From NCBI RefSeq assembly GCF_035046485.1, contig NC_085138.1:67634580-67698579 (forward strand): a stretch of 64,000 bases of DNA, read 5' to 3'. Source of the stretch: Aedes albopictus (lineage: Eukaryota > Arthropoda > Insecta > Diptera > Culicidae). Below, one piece after another: positions 22,301 to 33,799 of this stretch. The notes under the pieces are model-generated. The model searched no databases, was not told the DNA's origin, and saw only the letters and a list, made by a program, of their open reading frames with translations. The first letter of the stretch is position 1, and every line of letters starts with the position of its first letter. The translations under genes were made by a program, and so were the position numbers.

Positions 22301-23640
22301 TAATAAGAAGATGAATATGATGGAATCACATTGAATGTGTAAGAAATACAGCGGTTACTCTATAAGTGTTTTAAGGTTTTTGCAGAATCGCTTGCATACA
22401 CCATCTTAATTAATCTCCTCAATTCTTCGAACTGAGCCAGTTCGAATATGTTGACCCGCTCAAGTATTGTATCGGAAACTCGTGCATGGAGTGAACGTTT
22501 AGCCCCGCGGTACCTTCATACGAAATAAATCATAGATGTTCAAAAATGTTGAAAAAACTTCGATGAACAGACGATTACTTTCAGACGAAAAGGCAGTTCG
22601 ATTCACCAATTTGCTTTCTAAATTTCCAACAAAGTATGTTTGCTTCTACTTCTGCCGTACATGATTGGAAAACAATCAAATTGAGTAAGGCGCTTCCGAA
22701 AACGAGTTTAATATTTGAATCATTTTCCCAATTAGTTTATTATTCAGTGATTCGAGTTCGAGCGCCGCATTGCTTCGACTGAAGTATCTCGTTTGTTGTT
22801 GATGTTTTCGAAACCATCAGCAGTCAAACAGACCCAAGATGAACATTTCTCCTTTGTTATATCCCATCTCGTTTGTATTATTCAAATACTTCTGCTTAGG
22901 ATTTATTTGGGCAGGATTTCTTCCGGCAGCGTTTCGGCCCGTCAGTTGCAGCAGTAGACACTGCTGGCCGGAACATCTTTTGATGTTCAACTGGGCATGA
23001 CGACCTGCTGATTCGTTGTTGCTCGCAGTTAGTTCAGCACAGGTACAGCTATCACCGCCTCCGGGACCCAACCATCAACCAGCTTCCCCGGAAAGGTCCA
23101 TAATCATCGTTGAAAATAGAAGAAGATAATCTTTGAGAATACATTTTTCCCAGGCTAGCTCACCTCAGCCTTCCATCCGTATTCAAACAAATTTCCTACG
23201 AAACCCGGGTTCCAAAACGACCGAGCAAAAAACCCACCGAAAACGATCCTCTCAAAGCACAAAAACTTTGGCTTCAGATGGAGCAATCGAAAGAAGCATC
23301 TTTCTCCCGAGCGAGCGGCCGCGGTACATTGAGTGGTAAAATATGCAAATAGCCTCACAGAAAATTTAACTTTTTCCTTTGTTTTTGTTTTCCAACTATA
23401 CACAGTTGATTGTTTTCCCTCCTCCGACTACGCCACGGATCTTACCCGGTCGTATCGTTTCCAACGTTCCAATCGGAACAAGTTGCCAGCAGAAGAGCAA
23501 CAGTAACCAAAAGCATTTTTTTTTCCTTCAAACTGCCCCCACCCTTATCGAGAACCGAAAACAACCCATTTCATTCGTTTTTCATCACTGCTGGGGAAAG
23601 TTGATTTCTACTTCGGCACTCTCCGATCGGTACCTTTCGA
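22301..23640. other. No gene recognised
   Basis: No repeat boundary and no convincing coding sequence. Scattered frames are short. Confidence 0.3.
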
Positions 23641-23642
23641 TA

Positions 23643-24329
23643 GGGGAAAGTGGGGCAATATGCCATTTTTCAAACCTTCATCGTTTTCAATGATATATAG
23701 CCTCATTTGTTAGGCTTTCAAAGTGGTAACAGCAACTAGACAATATTTGCTCGATGCTTCAACAAAAATATTCACTAAATTATTGCATTTTCATCGATTT
23801 TTTGCGATTTCAAAAACTGGTTCGTAAAACGGAAGTGGTGCAAAACGCCCACCTGCCATGGGGTAAGATGCCACTTCATGAAAACATTCAAAAATTACGT
23901 CCATCAGTTTTCTGGCATTTTCGATTTACTTTCACCCCTCCGTCACGTTTTTTCGTATACTCAATACAAGGAGTGTCACCCCCTTCCCCGCTAAACGATG
24001 GTCGTCATATTTGAATGACCCCTAACATGGATAGCGTAGACTTCAACAACCATGCGCCTCCATGGGTGCCTCAATCTACTTGGAAACACTTGGCTGGTAA
24101 TAAAATCACCCGAAAACCTTAATTGCAAACACGAAAAACCGGAAGTTGCAAATTTTCATTGGGAAATCAAAAGATTTTCCGTGGGTTTGGCGGCCTAGCT
24201 TCTAGAAGAATGTTTAATGCAAACATATCTTGACACCATGCACCTATAGCAATGATCAAGTCCCATTCAGGAATGATTTTATGCGCTGGGCCATTTTACC
24301 CCATCTTGGCATTTTGGGCTCTGTTCCCC
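23643..24329. mobile_element. TA-flanked element, GGGGAAAGTGGGGCAAT ends
   Basis: 687 bp. Left end GGGGAAAGTGGGGCAATATG; right end inverted GGGGAACAGAGCCCAAAATG. TA at 23641-23642 and 24330-24331. The ends resemble those of the element at 48810. Non-coding. Confidence 0.75.
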
Positions 24330-24534
24330 TATAGAAAATAAAATTGTTTCCGATTTTCCGGTTCGGGAGCGCTCGATCCCACTATCTACTAGCTGGCTGT
24401 ACGCAGAGGGGCGGAATTGAGCAAAAGTGTAATAATTCCGGGCATTTGCAGGAGCCTAGATATGTTGGTCCAGTTAATTGCACAACAGTATCTTGTACCG
24501 ACTTTTCGAACCCTCTAAGCAGAATACCCTCTTT

Positions 24535-24730
24535 GAATGAGTGTAATCAGTTTCGTACCTTTTAATTCCGCCCTATGTTGCTTATCCTTTGACAGATACG
24601 TGTATTTCGACTACCATAACTCAACTGACACTGAGGAAGATTACAAGTGGTAGTCGAAATACGCGTATCTGTCAAAGGATAAGCAACATAGGGCGGAATT
24701 AAAAGGTACGAAACTGATTACACTCATTCA
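24535..24730. repeat. Long perfect-stem hairpin
   Basis: Two arms of about 80 bp (24,535-24,615 and 24,648-24,730) are inverse copies with one difference seen (CAGATACGTG against CAGATACGCG). The loop is about 32 bp and contains GACACTGAGGAAGATTAC. It lies just beyond the broken 3' side of the R1 copy. Confidence 0.85.
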
Positions 24731-24814
24731 AAAAAAATGCACAACAGTATTTAATTTTGGACGAGTCTAAAAAAAATATGTAGTAAGTTGATTCGGAAAA
24801 TCTTTATTACTCCA

Positions 24815-25914
24815 CATCGGTTATTCGAAGTCGACGACGACGATTGCCACTCCCACCGGAAACTTTAACCTCAAAATGTTGTCGTACATGACATTCCATA
24901 ACACCGGACCCAGTATGGAACCTTGCGGGACTACCGAGGTTATGTGAAAGCACTTCCAACCCTCCTCTGTGTCGTAAGCTAGAACTCGTTTCTGAACGTA
25001 ACTTCAGAGAATCTTGCACAGGTACCCAAGTATCCCCAGATGGAGGAGTGCATTGGCAATTGTTGACCAACTAAACGCGATCCTTACATCCAGATTCACT
25101 ACTGCACAGTAGCCAATTGAACCCGCGGAGTGCATCAACATTCTATTGATGATGATCTTCTCCAGCCCCTTCTGAGCCGTGTCGATCAAGTACATATTGG
25201 TCTATACGCCGACGGGTTTCCGGTGGTTTTCCCGCTTTTGTCAATAGTACCAGGCTCTGCCTCTTCCTAATCTCTGGGAAAACTCCCTCGTTCAGGAATT
25301 TTAGCATTTCATACCTGATAACCTAAATATCCCGGGAGCCTATGCAATGACCACTTTTAGGGCCAAGTTTAGAACTCTGTCCGAACCTAGGGCCTTACCT
25401 ACGCTAAGGGATTTTGCAATCCCGGTAAGTTTCTCATCAGTGACTCTCTCCTTGTTTCCAGCCCTACTTTCCAGCTGTCCTACAAAAGGAGGTCAAGGAC
25501 TAGGATCGTGGCGCGGAAAGAGCCTCTCGATGATCTCCTCCAAATTCTCTGTAGATTGCTTTTTAGGAGCCATTACACCTCTTGTCTTGGCCATTACTAT
25601 GCTGTAGGCATCACCCCACGAATTCGCATTGGCACTCTGACAGAGACCCTCAAAGCAGGTCTTTCTGCTTGCCCTTATCTCGGTGTTCAGCGCGGCTTTT
25701 GCAGCGGCGAACACCACCCGTCGTTCGCTTCACTCTTCCTCACATCGTGCTCGCTGCATCCGCCGTCTAGTCCGTAGACAGGCGTGGCGCAGATCCGCAA
25801 TCGCTTGAGTCCACCAGTAAGCCGGTAGCCTCCCATTTCTAGGTTGGACTCGTATAGGCATTGTGGCATCGCAAGCGCGCGAGAGCACCGCTACCAGCTC
25901 GTCGCCGTCTAAAC
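24815..25914 (-). pseudogene. R1 linker and reverse transcriptase (broken)
   Basis: Reading on the minus strand: linker (WWTQAIADLRHACLRTRRR, then ASRKTCFEGL and SWGDAYSIV) from 25,900 to 25,490; motif A (NLDVRIAF) near 25,095; motif B (PQGSILGPVLWNVMYD) near 24,930-24,880, in a different frame from motif A. Several frameshifts and stops lie between. The sequence ends just before the catalytic xADD box, where it meets unrelated DNA. It is non-functional. Confidence 0.8.
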
Positions 25915-26584
25915 CAGGGCTGCCCAACGTACGGCCCGCGGGCCAGATCCGGCCCGCGAGGACATTTTGTGCGGTCCGCGGCACGATTGGACAAAAATGA
26001 TAGAATTCAGCCCGAGATATTATTATTCTGAATATTTTCCTTTTTCAATGGAAATGTATTTTAATAATTTAAAAAAAATAAGATGACTTTAGAGTATATT
26101 TTGTAAAAATTTTAAAAGATTTTAAAATATGCAAGCATTTGGTTTGAATGTCCTACAGAATTGAAGTAAAAGATCCTTAACAATAAAATAATGTGTAATG
26201 TGAAAATTCGCTTAATAAGATTGTAAAACAAAATAGAAGATTACGTCATAAACTTAATTTAGGAAAAACATGAACAATTGAATCACAATTTTTGATGCTT
26301 TCAGAGATTTTTTGTGCCATTCAATAGCTCTGTCTGGTACTACATTGAAACATGTTATTGAAACTTCCTAAATACTTTGTCAAGCTCCGATATACTGCAA
26401 GAAATCAAAAAACCTTTAAAATTTCATTAGAAACATTAAACTGTAAAAAAGTTCTTTCCTATTATTTAGCCATGCTCAGAAAAGATAAAAAAAAATGTAT
26501 TATTAACGAATTTTTATTTCTGGCCAGTCGACTGGTATGCAGTTTCACCAGTGGCCCGCGGCCGAAAAAGGTTGGGCAGGCCTG
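25915..26584. mobile_element. hAT element, CAGGGCTGCCCAACG ends
   Basis: 670 bp. Ends CAGGGCTGCCCAACGTACGG and, inverted, CAGGCCTGCCCAACCTTTTT; perfect 8-bp duplications GTCTAAAC at 25907-25914 and 26585-26592. GC-rich ends (GGCCCGCGGGCC) enclose an AT-rich interior without transposase. It is inserted in the R1 copy, whose sequence resumes on both sides. Confidence 0.92.
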
Positions 26585-26768
26585 GTCTAAACCAAGTAGG
26601 TTTCGCTCGAGTGGTTGAAGTATGAGGTCTTCTACCGGCCTTTGCCCTGTCAGCACGGTCGTCATACAGTCCGATATCTGCGTGAACTGCTCGAATCAAC
26701 CGCGCATAGCAGCTACAGAAGAAGACCCCGTTTACTTTAGCGACCATGAATTAGCCCTCATATGTAGG

Positions 26769-26815
26769 GGACTGTCCATAAACCACGTGAATATTTTTTA
26801 GGAGATTCCGAACCA
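26769..26815. mobile_element. One end of a TTCATAAACCACGT-type MITE
   Basis: GTCCATAAACCACGTGAATA matches one end of the palindromic MITE at 38,806. The other end is not seen here. Confidence 0.5.
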
Positions 26816-26904
26816 CCTTCCTGTTCACCTCTCCTTAACGAAGACCTAGCCAACCCACTTCCTCGAAGGGGTTAGCCTCACTACTACTTGCACCACTAGT
26901 TTTG

Positions 26905-27045
26905 CCTTTCTCGTACACCAAAGTGTACTGTTCACCCAAAAAGCTAAATTTCGATAGAAGACTCGAAGGGTCAAGTCACATATACCAATCAACTCAGTTC
27001 GACGAATTGAGATGATGTGTGTATGTGCTAACGATTTAGTTCACC
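26905..27045 (+). repeat. Array leader, copy 1
   Basis: TTGCCTTTCTCGTACAC... followed by GTCACATATACCAATCAACT, then ACGAATTGAGATGATGTGTG. The same leader stands at 29,852-29,990 before a different array. Confidence 0.8.
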
Positions 27046-27111
27046 ATCTTGGTTCACTAATCTTGACCCCCTCATAAACTTTACCGAGAATTTGCTTGAA
27101 CCAGAATGCTC

Positions 27112-29110
27112 TTGACTTCCTGAAGAACTTCGTCGAAGACGACACTTTTCTATCTTCTCTGTATCCCGCGAAAGAAAAGTTTGAACTTTACTTGATTTCT
27201 GGCGCCCCCTAGCGGCGAAATCAACAGCTTAATGCTGAATCACCCAAATGCCGTTGCCTCCTGAAAAACTTTGCCGAAGACGACATTTTTCTATCTGCTC
27301 TGGATTCCGAGCTAGAGAAATTTAAAACTTAACTTGACGACTAGCGGCACCTGGCGGTGAAATCACCAACTAAATGTTGAATCTCACAGAATTCTCTTGA
27401 CTTCCTGAAGAACTTTGTCGAAGACAACATTTTTCTATCTGCTCTGGATCCCGAGCTATAGAACTTTAAAATTTTACTTGACGACTAGCGCCACCTAGCT
27501 ATGAAATCACCAACTAAATGTTGAATCGCCAGATAGATTTTGACTTCCTGAAGAACTTTGCCGAAGACGACACTTTTCTATCTGCTCTGGATTGCGAGAT
27601 GGCGGAGTTTGAAGCTTGGCCTGATAACTAGGGTAGTGGAGGTATTTTGGACCGGGCAGGTATTTTGGCCCACCTAGGGAGTTTTATGATAGTTTTCATA
27701 TAATCTCTACTAAATCTTGGTATTTTTTTATTGGAACACGAAAAGTATTCAACTACATATGTGATAACCTTCATTTTGGGTGTCAGTTAAATGCTGTACA
27801 GTATCAAAAATAAAGAAAATGTTTTCAATTCCAATGAAACGCACGGAAAAGCACCAAAAACAAAGAAGGTGACAAATTTATAGTAAGCTTCGAAGAGGTA
27901 TTAAATTTCAAAAATAAATATTTATTTCAAGTGAATGTAGTTAGGGCCTTGTTAAAACTCAAAATCAACTGTTTTTAAGCTCGGTGGAGCGATAATATTT
28001 ACTAAAATGGTGTTTTGAGGTATGGTCAAAATATGTTCAACATAATCAGATGTGGACATATTTTGGCCCACCTGTCAGATTCATCCCTCCATTTCTGTCT
28101 AAAGGGAGAAAACGGAGAAAACATCTATGGCAACGTTATGTAATCTGAAAACAGATAAACAGAATAAGTTGGGACCTCTCGTGACCTGGGTTGTTATACG
28201 TTTATTTTATAATGAGATAGTTATGGGTTCGATTTGTTCTAACAACTTTTCGCCAAATTGAAAATTTCAGGTGTGCAGTCATCCAGTTTAGAACAGTTGT
28301 CCTTCTCGGCGATTAGTTGATGACTGAGACAATGTGTAATCTAACGAATGTTTGACAAATTATGTACCATTGGAATTACTTTATTTTTGATGGCCTTCGC
28401 ACTCATTACAAAATGTGTGGAATGCCCTTTTATTTAACAAAATCACTAGATTTTCACTCTTCCTTTGAAGCGTTACGTAATATATGCATGAAGACTGCCA
28501 TCATGCAATAGTTAATGCATTCATGTTTTGTGTAACATTTTTTTTATGAAACATCATACTGAAATGTGTAAAAACTGGCAATTGCATCAAAATTTCTTCA
28601 TTTTTGAACGTTACGTAATTTTTAAACATTCCCCGCCTCAATAAGCGAACAAAAAAGTTGTAATACTTACATATATATAACCATTTGTAAAGTTTTGCTG
28701 AGGTGCCTGCATTTCATCATGCAATTAAAAATTAATGAGGTGGGCCAAAATATGTTCACTTGGTGGTCCAAATTAAAGTCAGGTGGTCCAAAATAGATGC
28801 CTGAGATCCTTCAGGAATTTTGATATTTCTTGTATTTACAACAACAATTTTGAGTTCTGGTTGGCCTTTTTCGACAGAACACATGTTGCTCTAAGTAATG
28901 GCTACTGAAATTATCCATGTTTTATAATAAAAACCTTCTTTTTGCGCTGAATTGTTTATCCACTTCCTAAAGGGGTCCAAAATACCTCCCTTACCCTAGC
29001 GCCAGCTAGGGGCGAAACAATTTGGTGAATCACCAGATTGACCTTCTGAACAACTTGTTCGAAAATAGCATTGTTCCAAATACAGTAGATCTTGATATAT
29101 CGCATGTGAT
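27112..29110 (+). repeat. About 143-bp tandem array, five units
   Basis: Units start at 27112, 27254, 27397 and 27540 with TTGACTTCCTGAAGAACTTT. They contain GCCGAAGACGACA and end near a TTGAATC phrase. The array is broken at 27,630 by a TA-flanked element. A fifth, diverged unit resumes beyond it at 29,038, close to where the period predicts once the insertion is subtracted. Confidence 0.88.
27631..28996. mobile_element. 1.37-kb TA-flanked element
   Basis: Inverted ends GGGTAGTGGAGGTATTTTGG and GGGTAAGGGAGGTATTTTGG, with TA at 27629-27630 and 28997-28998. Subterminal motifs TATTTTGGCCCACCT recur in both orientations. No transposase ORF. Tc1/mariner-like by duplication. Confidence 0.85.
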
Positions 29111-29780
29111 AACTCATAAATGCTTCTACTGGCGAGGGTAAATATCAACCACTTCTACATAGCGCCTCCATAGGACAAATTGCCAACTAATTGGATGATA
29201 GTTGGCATTGTGTGGCAGATGTATTCTAGTACTACAACTTTGCCAAAGAAAGTATGGTGCTATCTTGGTAATAAGCCTGAAATATTCGCTCTCAACCCCA
29301 ATTAGGCGTAATACCATAAGCTCTGTGATTCCCACAACACGGATTCCTACTGCACCCCCGATCCAACCGTGTAGTAGAAGTCTAGACTGTATTTGGTATG
29401 GGGAAAATGCCGGGAGTCCAAAAATGACGACCAGAATTTCCAAGATGGCTGACTTAAATTCTCAATGACGGCTGAAAGTTTAAGATTGCGGTTGTTTTTA
29501 AGAGTTTAATGCTCAAACATCAAACACCACATAAACGATATGATTTCTGGTGCCATTAAATGGATTTATCCTAAACGTATGAAAGTGCAACATTCATCAA
29601 CATATCACTTGAGTTTTATTGTTTCGTTTTCGTCAAGCTCCAGGACTAATGTCCCCGTTGTCCCAATACAATGCTGTAGTTCGGCCTCCTTCTGAGCTTT
29701 CCGCACGGGTGGCTGCATATTGTTCCTCCAAAAATGCTTAGAGAAAAAAAAATCAAAATAAGGAAACAACTATCCACTTT
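29111..29780. other. No gene; repeat scraps
   Basis: Contains GGGAGTCCAAAAATGACGAC and TTCCAAGATGGCTGAC (about 29,409-29,450), related in inverse to phrases at 51,720-51,790. No coding sequence is supported. Confidence 0.35.
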
Positions 29781-29842
29781 ATTTGAATTGGATTTGAACC
29801 TACAATCTCCCGCGTTAACCAACTGTGCCCATAGAACAGGGA
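29781..29842 (-). mobile_element. tRNA-like SINE head fragment
   Basis: On the minus strand GGGCACAGTTGGTTAACGCG (box A) and TAGGTTCAAATCC (box B). No body of a known family follows. Confidence 0.5.
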
Positions 29843-29851
29843 ACGATTTTT

Positions 29852-30056
29852 GCCTTTCTCGTACACTAAGTGTACTGGAAAGGCTATATGTTCACTCCAA
29901 AAATGACTTTTTGATAAAAGGCCCGGAGGGTCGAGTCACATATACCAATCAACTCAGCTCGACGAATTGAGGTGATGTCTGTGTGTTTGTCTGTGTGTAT
30001 GTGTGTGTGTATGTGTGTGTGTATGTGTGTATGTGTGTATGTGTACAAAAAAACTC
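29852..30056 (+). repeat. Array leader, copy 2, with GTGTAT microsatellite
   Basis: The leader TTGCCTTTCTCGTACAC to ACGAATTGAGGTGATGT is followed by a (GTGTGTAT)n tract (about 29,975-30,045). It precedes the 152-bp array. Confidence 0.85.
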
Positions 30057-30515
30057 ACATCACTTTTTGGCAGGAAACCTCAACCGATTTTAATGACCGA
30101 CGGTTCATTCGACGCGGAATCTGGTCCCATTGTTTCCTATTGAAAATGGTTCGGATCGGTCCAGCCGTTCCGGAGTTATGGCCATTTAGGTGTTCCGGAC
30201 CAGTACCCTTGGAAGGGGCCATACATAAAAATGTAACAAACATATACATGCGACACATCAAACTGCGGCTATTTGGATTTCCTGATAAACAGTTAGCAAG
30301 AAAACAGTCTCAGACCATATCTGAATCGGTAGTGTTCCGGAACAGGTTCCGGATGTCCCGCTGGAAGTGGCCAAATATAAAAGTGATCCAAAACTATGCA
30401 TGCGACACATCAAATCGCGGCTTTTTCGATAACTTGATGAACAGTTAGCAAGAAAATAGTCTGAGACCATATCTGAACCGGTAGTGTTCCGGAACCGGTT
30501 CCGGATGCCCCACTG

Positions 30516-31945
30516 CACAATGGGTCCAGAGCCGTATTTACGAAGACAAAAGTGTTTGTGCCTAAACCATAAGTTTTAGATACATGGTATCTTTGGGAAA
30601 CTTTCGTCTTATTTTTCGTCCTTTTTTCTCATTTTTGTGAAATTAGGGTGGTCCCTCTAGTTTCGCTGATCCAAACATCTGCTTTTTAATAGTTTTATGT
30701 ACGTTCACAGAATGTTCTACAAAGTTGTAAAGGAACTTATTTGGAGCAAGTTTGCCGAAGAAACCTTTATTCTATCTCTTATGGTTCCTAACTTATATTT
30801 TTTTTAAAGATTCATGTTAGGGTGATCCATGAATTTCAGTTTTCCTGTAATAACTTTTAATTCGTTCGTTTTTAGTAAATACTTTGTACCGAGCACTTTT
30901 AGAACTATCAACGACGCATATTTTTTCCAAAGAGCTCAAAGTTCTAACTCGCGTAGTTAAAAAGATATTGGCATTTTTTTTTAAATAAAATAACTTTTAT
31001 TCAAAAAGTTATATCTCAAAAAGGAGCAAATGGATTTTCAATCTCCCGGTTGCATTGGAAAGATCGTACTGTGTTCTATTTATGGTGAAAAAACTGTAGG
31101 TACCTTTTTTGTTGAAAGCTTTTTATTGAATTTTGAAAATACGATTTTTTTCATGGAAAAGCAGCTGTTTTTATTCAATATAATTTTATGTGTTGATTTT
31201 TTCGCAATACTTTGTTCTGGGCACTTTTGAAGCAGCCAAAAACTCACAATTTTGTCGAAGACGCCAAAGTTGTATCTAATCAATTTTCAGAGTTAAAACT
31301 GCATTTCCAAGAAAAAAATCGCATTTTCAAAATTCAATAAAAAGTTTTAAACAAAAAAGGTACCTGCAGATTTTTCACCATAAATAGAACACAGTACGAT
31401 CTTACCAATGCAACTGAGAGATTGAAAATCCATTTGCTCCTTTTTGAGATATGACATTTTGAAAAAAAGTGATTTTTCGAAGAAAAATGCCAATATCTTT
31501 TTAACTATGAGAGTTAGAACTTTGAGCTCTTTGGAAAAAATATGCGTCGTTGATAGTTCTAAAAGTGCTCGGTACAAAGTATTTACTAAAAACGAACGAA
31601 TTAAAAGTTATTTCAGGAAAACTGCAATTCATGGATCACCCTAACATGAATCTTTTAAAAAAATATAAGTTAGGAACCATAAGAGATAGAATAAAGGTTT
31701 CTTCGGCAAACTTGCTCCAAATAAGTTCTTTTACAACTTTGTAGAACATTTTGTAAACGTACATAAAACTATTAAAAAGCAGATGTTTGGATCAGCGAAA
31801 CTAGAGGGACCACCCTAATTTCACAAAAATGAGAAAAAAGGTCGAAAAATAAGAAGAAAGTTTCCCAAAGACACCATGTATCTAAAGCTTAAGGTTTAGG
31901 CACAAACATTTTTGTCTTCGTAAACACGGCTCTGGACCCATTGTG
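30516..31945. mobile_element. Second Transib-like long palindrome
   Basis: A 1,430-bp, nearly complete palindrome. Ends CACAATGGGTCCAGAGCCGT and its inverse. 5-bp duplications CACTG at 30511-30515 and 31946-31950. Removing it restores the satellite period exactly. It shares only the CACAATGG end and the general design with 8077-9798, plus interior TTTGCCGAAGAA and CTATCTCT phrases. No transposase ORF. Confidence 0.78.
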
Positions 31946-32363
31946 CACTGGAAGTCGCCAAATATAAAAGTGATCCAAAGCAATGCATGCGACACATTAA
32001 ATCGCGGCAATTTCGATATCCTGATGAACAGTTAGCAAGAAAACAGTCTCGGACCCTATCTGAACCGGTAGTGTTCTGGAACCGGTTGCTGGTGTCCCGC
32101 CGGAAGTGACCAAATATAAAGAAGAACCAAACCCATGCATGCGACATATCGAAGCGTGACTTTTTTTTTGATAATGAAAAGTTGGCATAAAAAAAGACTC
32201 AGATCATATCTGAACCAGTAGTGTTTTGGAACCGGTTCCAGGTTTCCCGCCAGAAATGGCCGTATTTAAAAGTGAACAAAACTTATGCATGCAACACATC
32301 AAATCAAGTCTTTTCCGACAACTTGATGATCGCTTATCAAGGAAGTAGGCTAAGACCACATTA

Positions 32364-32451
32364 CCCAAGTAACATTTTGATGACCAATTAGTCTTTTATG
32401 ATGGTTCTAAGAACCTCTTCTAGTCCATTTGACTAAAAAATGTTACTTGGG
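32364..32451. mobile_element. 88-bp TA-flanked MITE
   Basis: Inverted ends CCCAAGTAACATTTT, with TA at 32362-32363 and 32452-32453. It is inserted in a satellite unit. Ends resemble 56750-56915. Confidence 0.85.
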
Positions 32452-33303
32452 TAGGGACTGCCAGTATGCAGTTCCGAAACTTGTTCCGGGTTTCACTCCA
32501 AAAGCGGCCAAATATAAAATTGAACCAAACCCATACATGAAACACAGCAAAGCGCGGCTTTTTTGATAACCTAATAAACGTTGGCAAGCCAATAGGCTCA
32601 GACTATTTAAGAGACTACCGGTAGTGTTCCGCAACCAATTCCGGGCCGGAAGTGAAACCAAACTCATGCATTGAGATATCGTGGATTTTTAGATAACATG
32701 ATGAAAAGTTTCAAGCAAATAGACGCAAGCCATATCAGTGTGTTACGGAACCGATTCCGGGTGTCCCGCCAGAAATGACCAAATGTAAAAGAGAACCAAT
32801 ACATGCGACATATCAATGACTTATTCAGTAACATGATAAACGGTTAACCAGTACATAATCTCAGACCATATTTGAGAGAACCGGTAGTGTTCCAGAACTG
32901 GTGATAAGACGAGTAACCCGCCGGAAGTGGTAAAATATAGAGGGGAACCAAACCATAGCGGCGTTTTTGATTTTTTAATGAACGGTCAACAAGAAAATAG
33001 TCTCAGGCCACATCTAGAACTAGTAATAGTATTTTGGAATCGGTTGCGGGTGTTCCATCGGAAGTGATTAAATAGAAGTGAACCAAATTCGTGCATGCGA
33101 CACATAAAATTGCAGCTTTTTCTTAAATTTGCCGAACGGTTAGCAAGAAAATAGCCTCAGATCACATTAATATTCGGCTTTTTAGGTAACCCGATGAACA
33201 GTTGACAAGAACATAGTCTCAGTCCACATGTGAGACAACCGGAATCGGTTCCAGGTGTCCCGCCGTAAGTGGTCAAACGTAAAATTGAACAAAACCCATG
33301 TAA

Positions 33304-33534
33304 CTGCCCATAATCGCATAGTTGACGTAACCACCACTGACAATGTCAGGACTCACAAGCTAATATCTATCAAATGTGCATAATTGTGACCAGTTTTATT
33401 CAATAGAGCACAAGATCAAATCACTAGATATCAACGTGAAAAAAATCATAAACTTTTCATTAATCATTGTTAAAATATCAAAAGTGTGTTGAAAACTACA
33501 GTGGCGCTTACGTCTACTATGCAATTATGGGCAG
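33304..33534. mobile_element. 231-bp MITE with 4-bp TSD
   Basis: Inverted ends CTGCCCATAATCGCATAGTT and CTGCCCATAATTGCATAGTA. GTAA is duplicated at 33300-33303 and 33535-33538. The CTGCC...CGCATAGTT end links it to the 3.6-kb foldback at 11644. Confidence 0.85.
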
Positions 33535-33799
33535 GTAAGCTGCACATCAAATAGCGGAATTATAAAAGTGAACAAAATAAATGTCAAAGCGATAAATCAA
33601 ATCGTGGCTTTTTTGATAGCATGTAAACGTTGGGTAAGATTATAAGTAAAGAAATGTTCAAAATCTTCATATATGCAAGAGAACAAAATCGTGACCAAAG
33701 CGATCTCATCAAATCACACCATTTCAGATTCCTGCGGTGTAAATATATAGTGGGATGGAACAACGTGGAAAAAATATAATTTGATCGCATCAACACCGA

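Larger units (their letters stand above)
24815..26755 (-). mobile_element. R1-clade retrotransposon copy
   Basis: A minus-strand, 5'- and 3'-truncated R1-type element. It runs from the endonuclease-RT linker to RT motif B and is interrupted by the hAT element at 25915-26584. The clade call rests on the linker pattern (WWTQAIADLRHACLRTRRR) and on PQGSILGPVLWN in the RT, both characteristic of R1 elements of insects. Confidence 0.8.
30100..33720 (+). repeat. 152-bp satellite-like tandem array
   Basis: Degenerate units carry ATGCGACACATCAAATCGCGG, CAGTTAGCAAGAAAA, GAACCGGTAGTGTTCCGGAA and CCGGAAGTGGCCAAATATAAA. Unit anchors fall at 30248, 30400, 31987, 32139, 32289 and 32537. After subtracting the element at 30516 and the MITE at 32364, all spacings are 150-158 bp. 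Units decay toward the right end. Confidence 0.9.
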
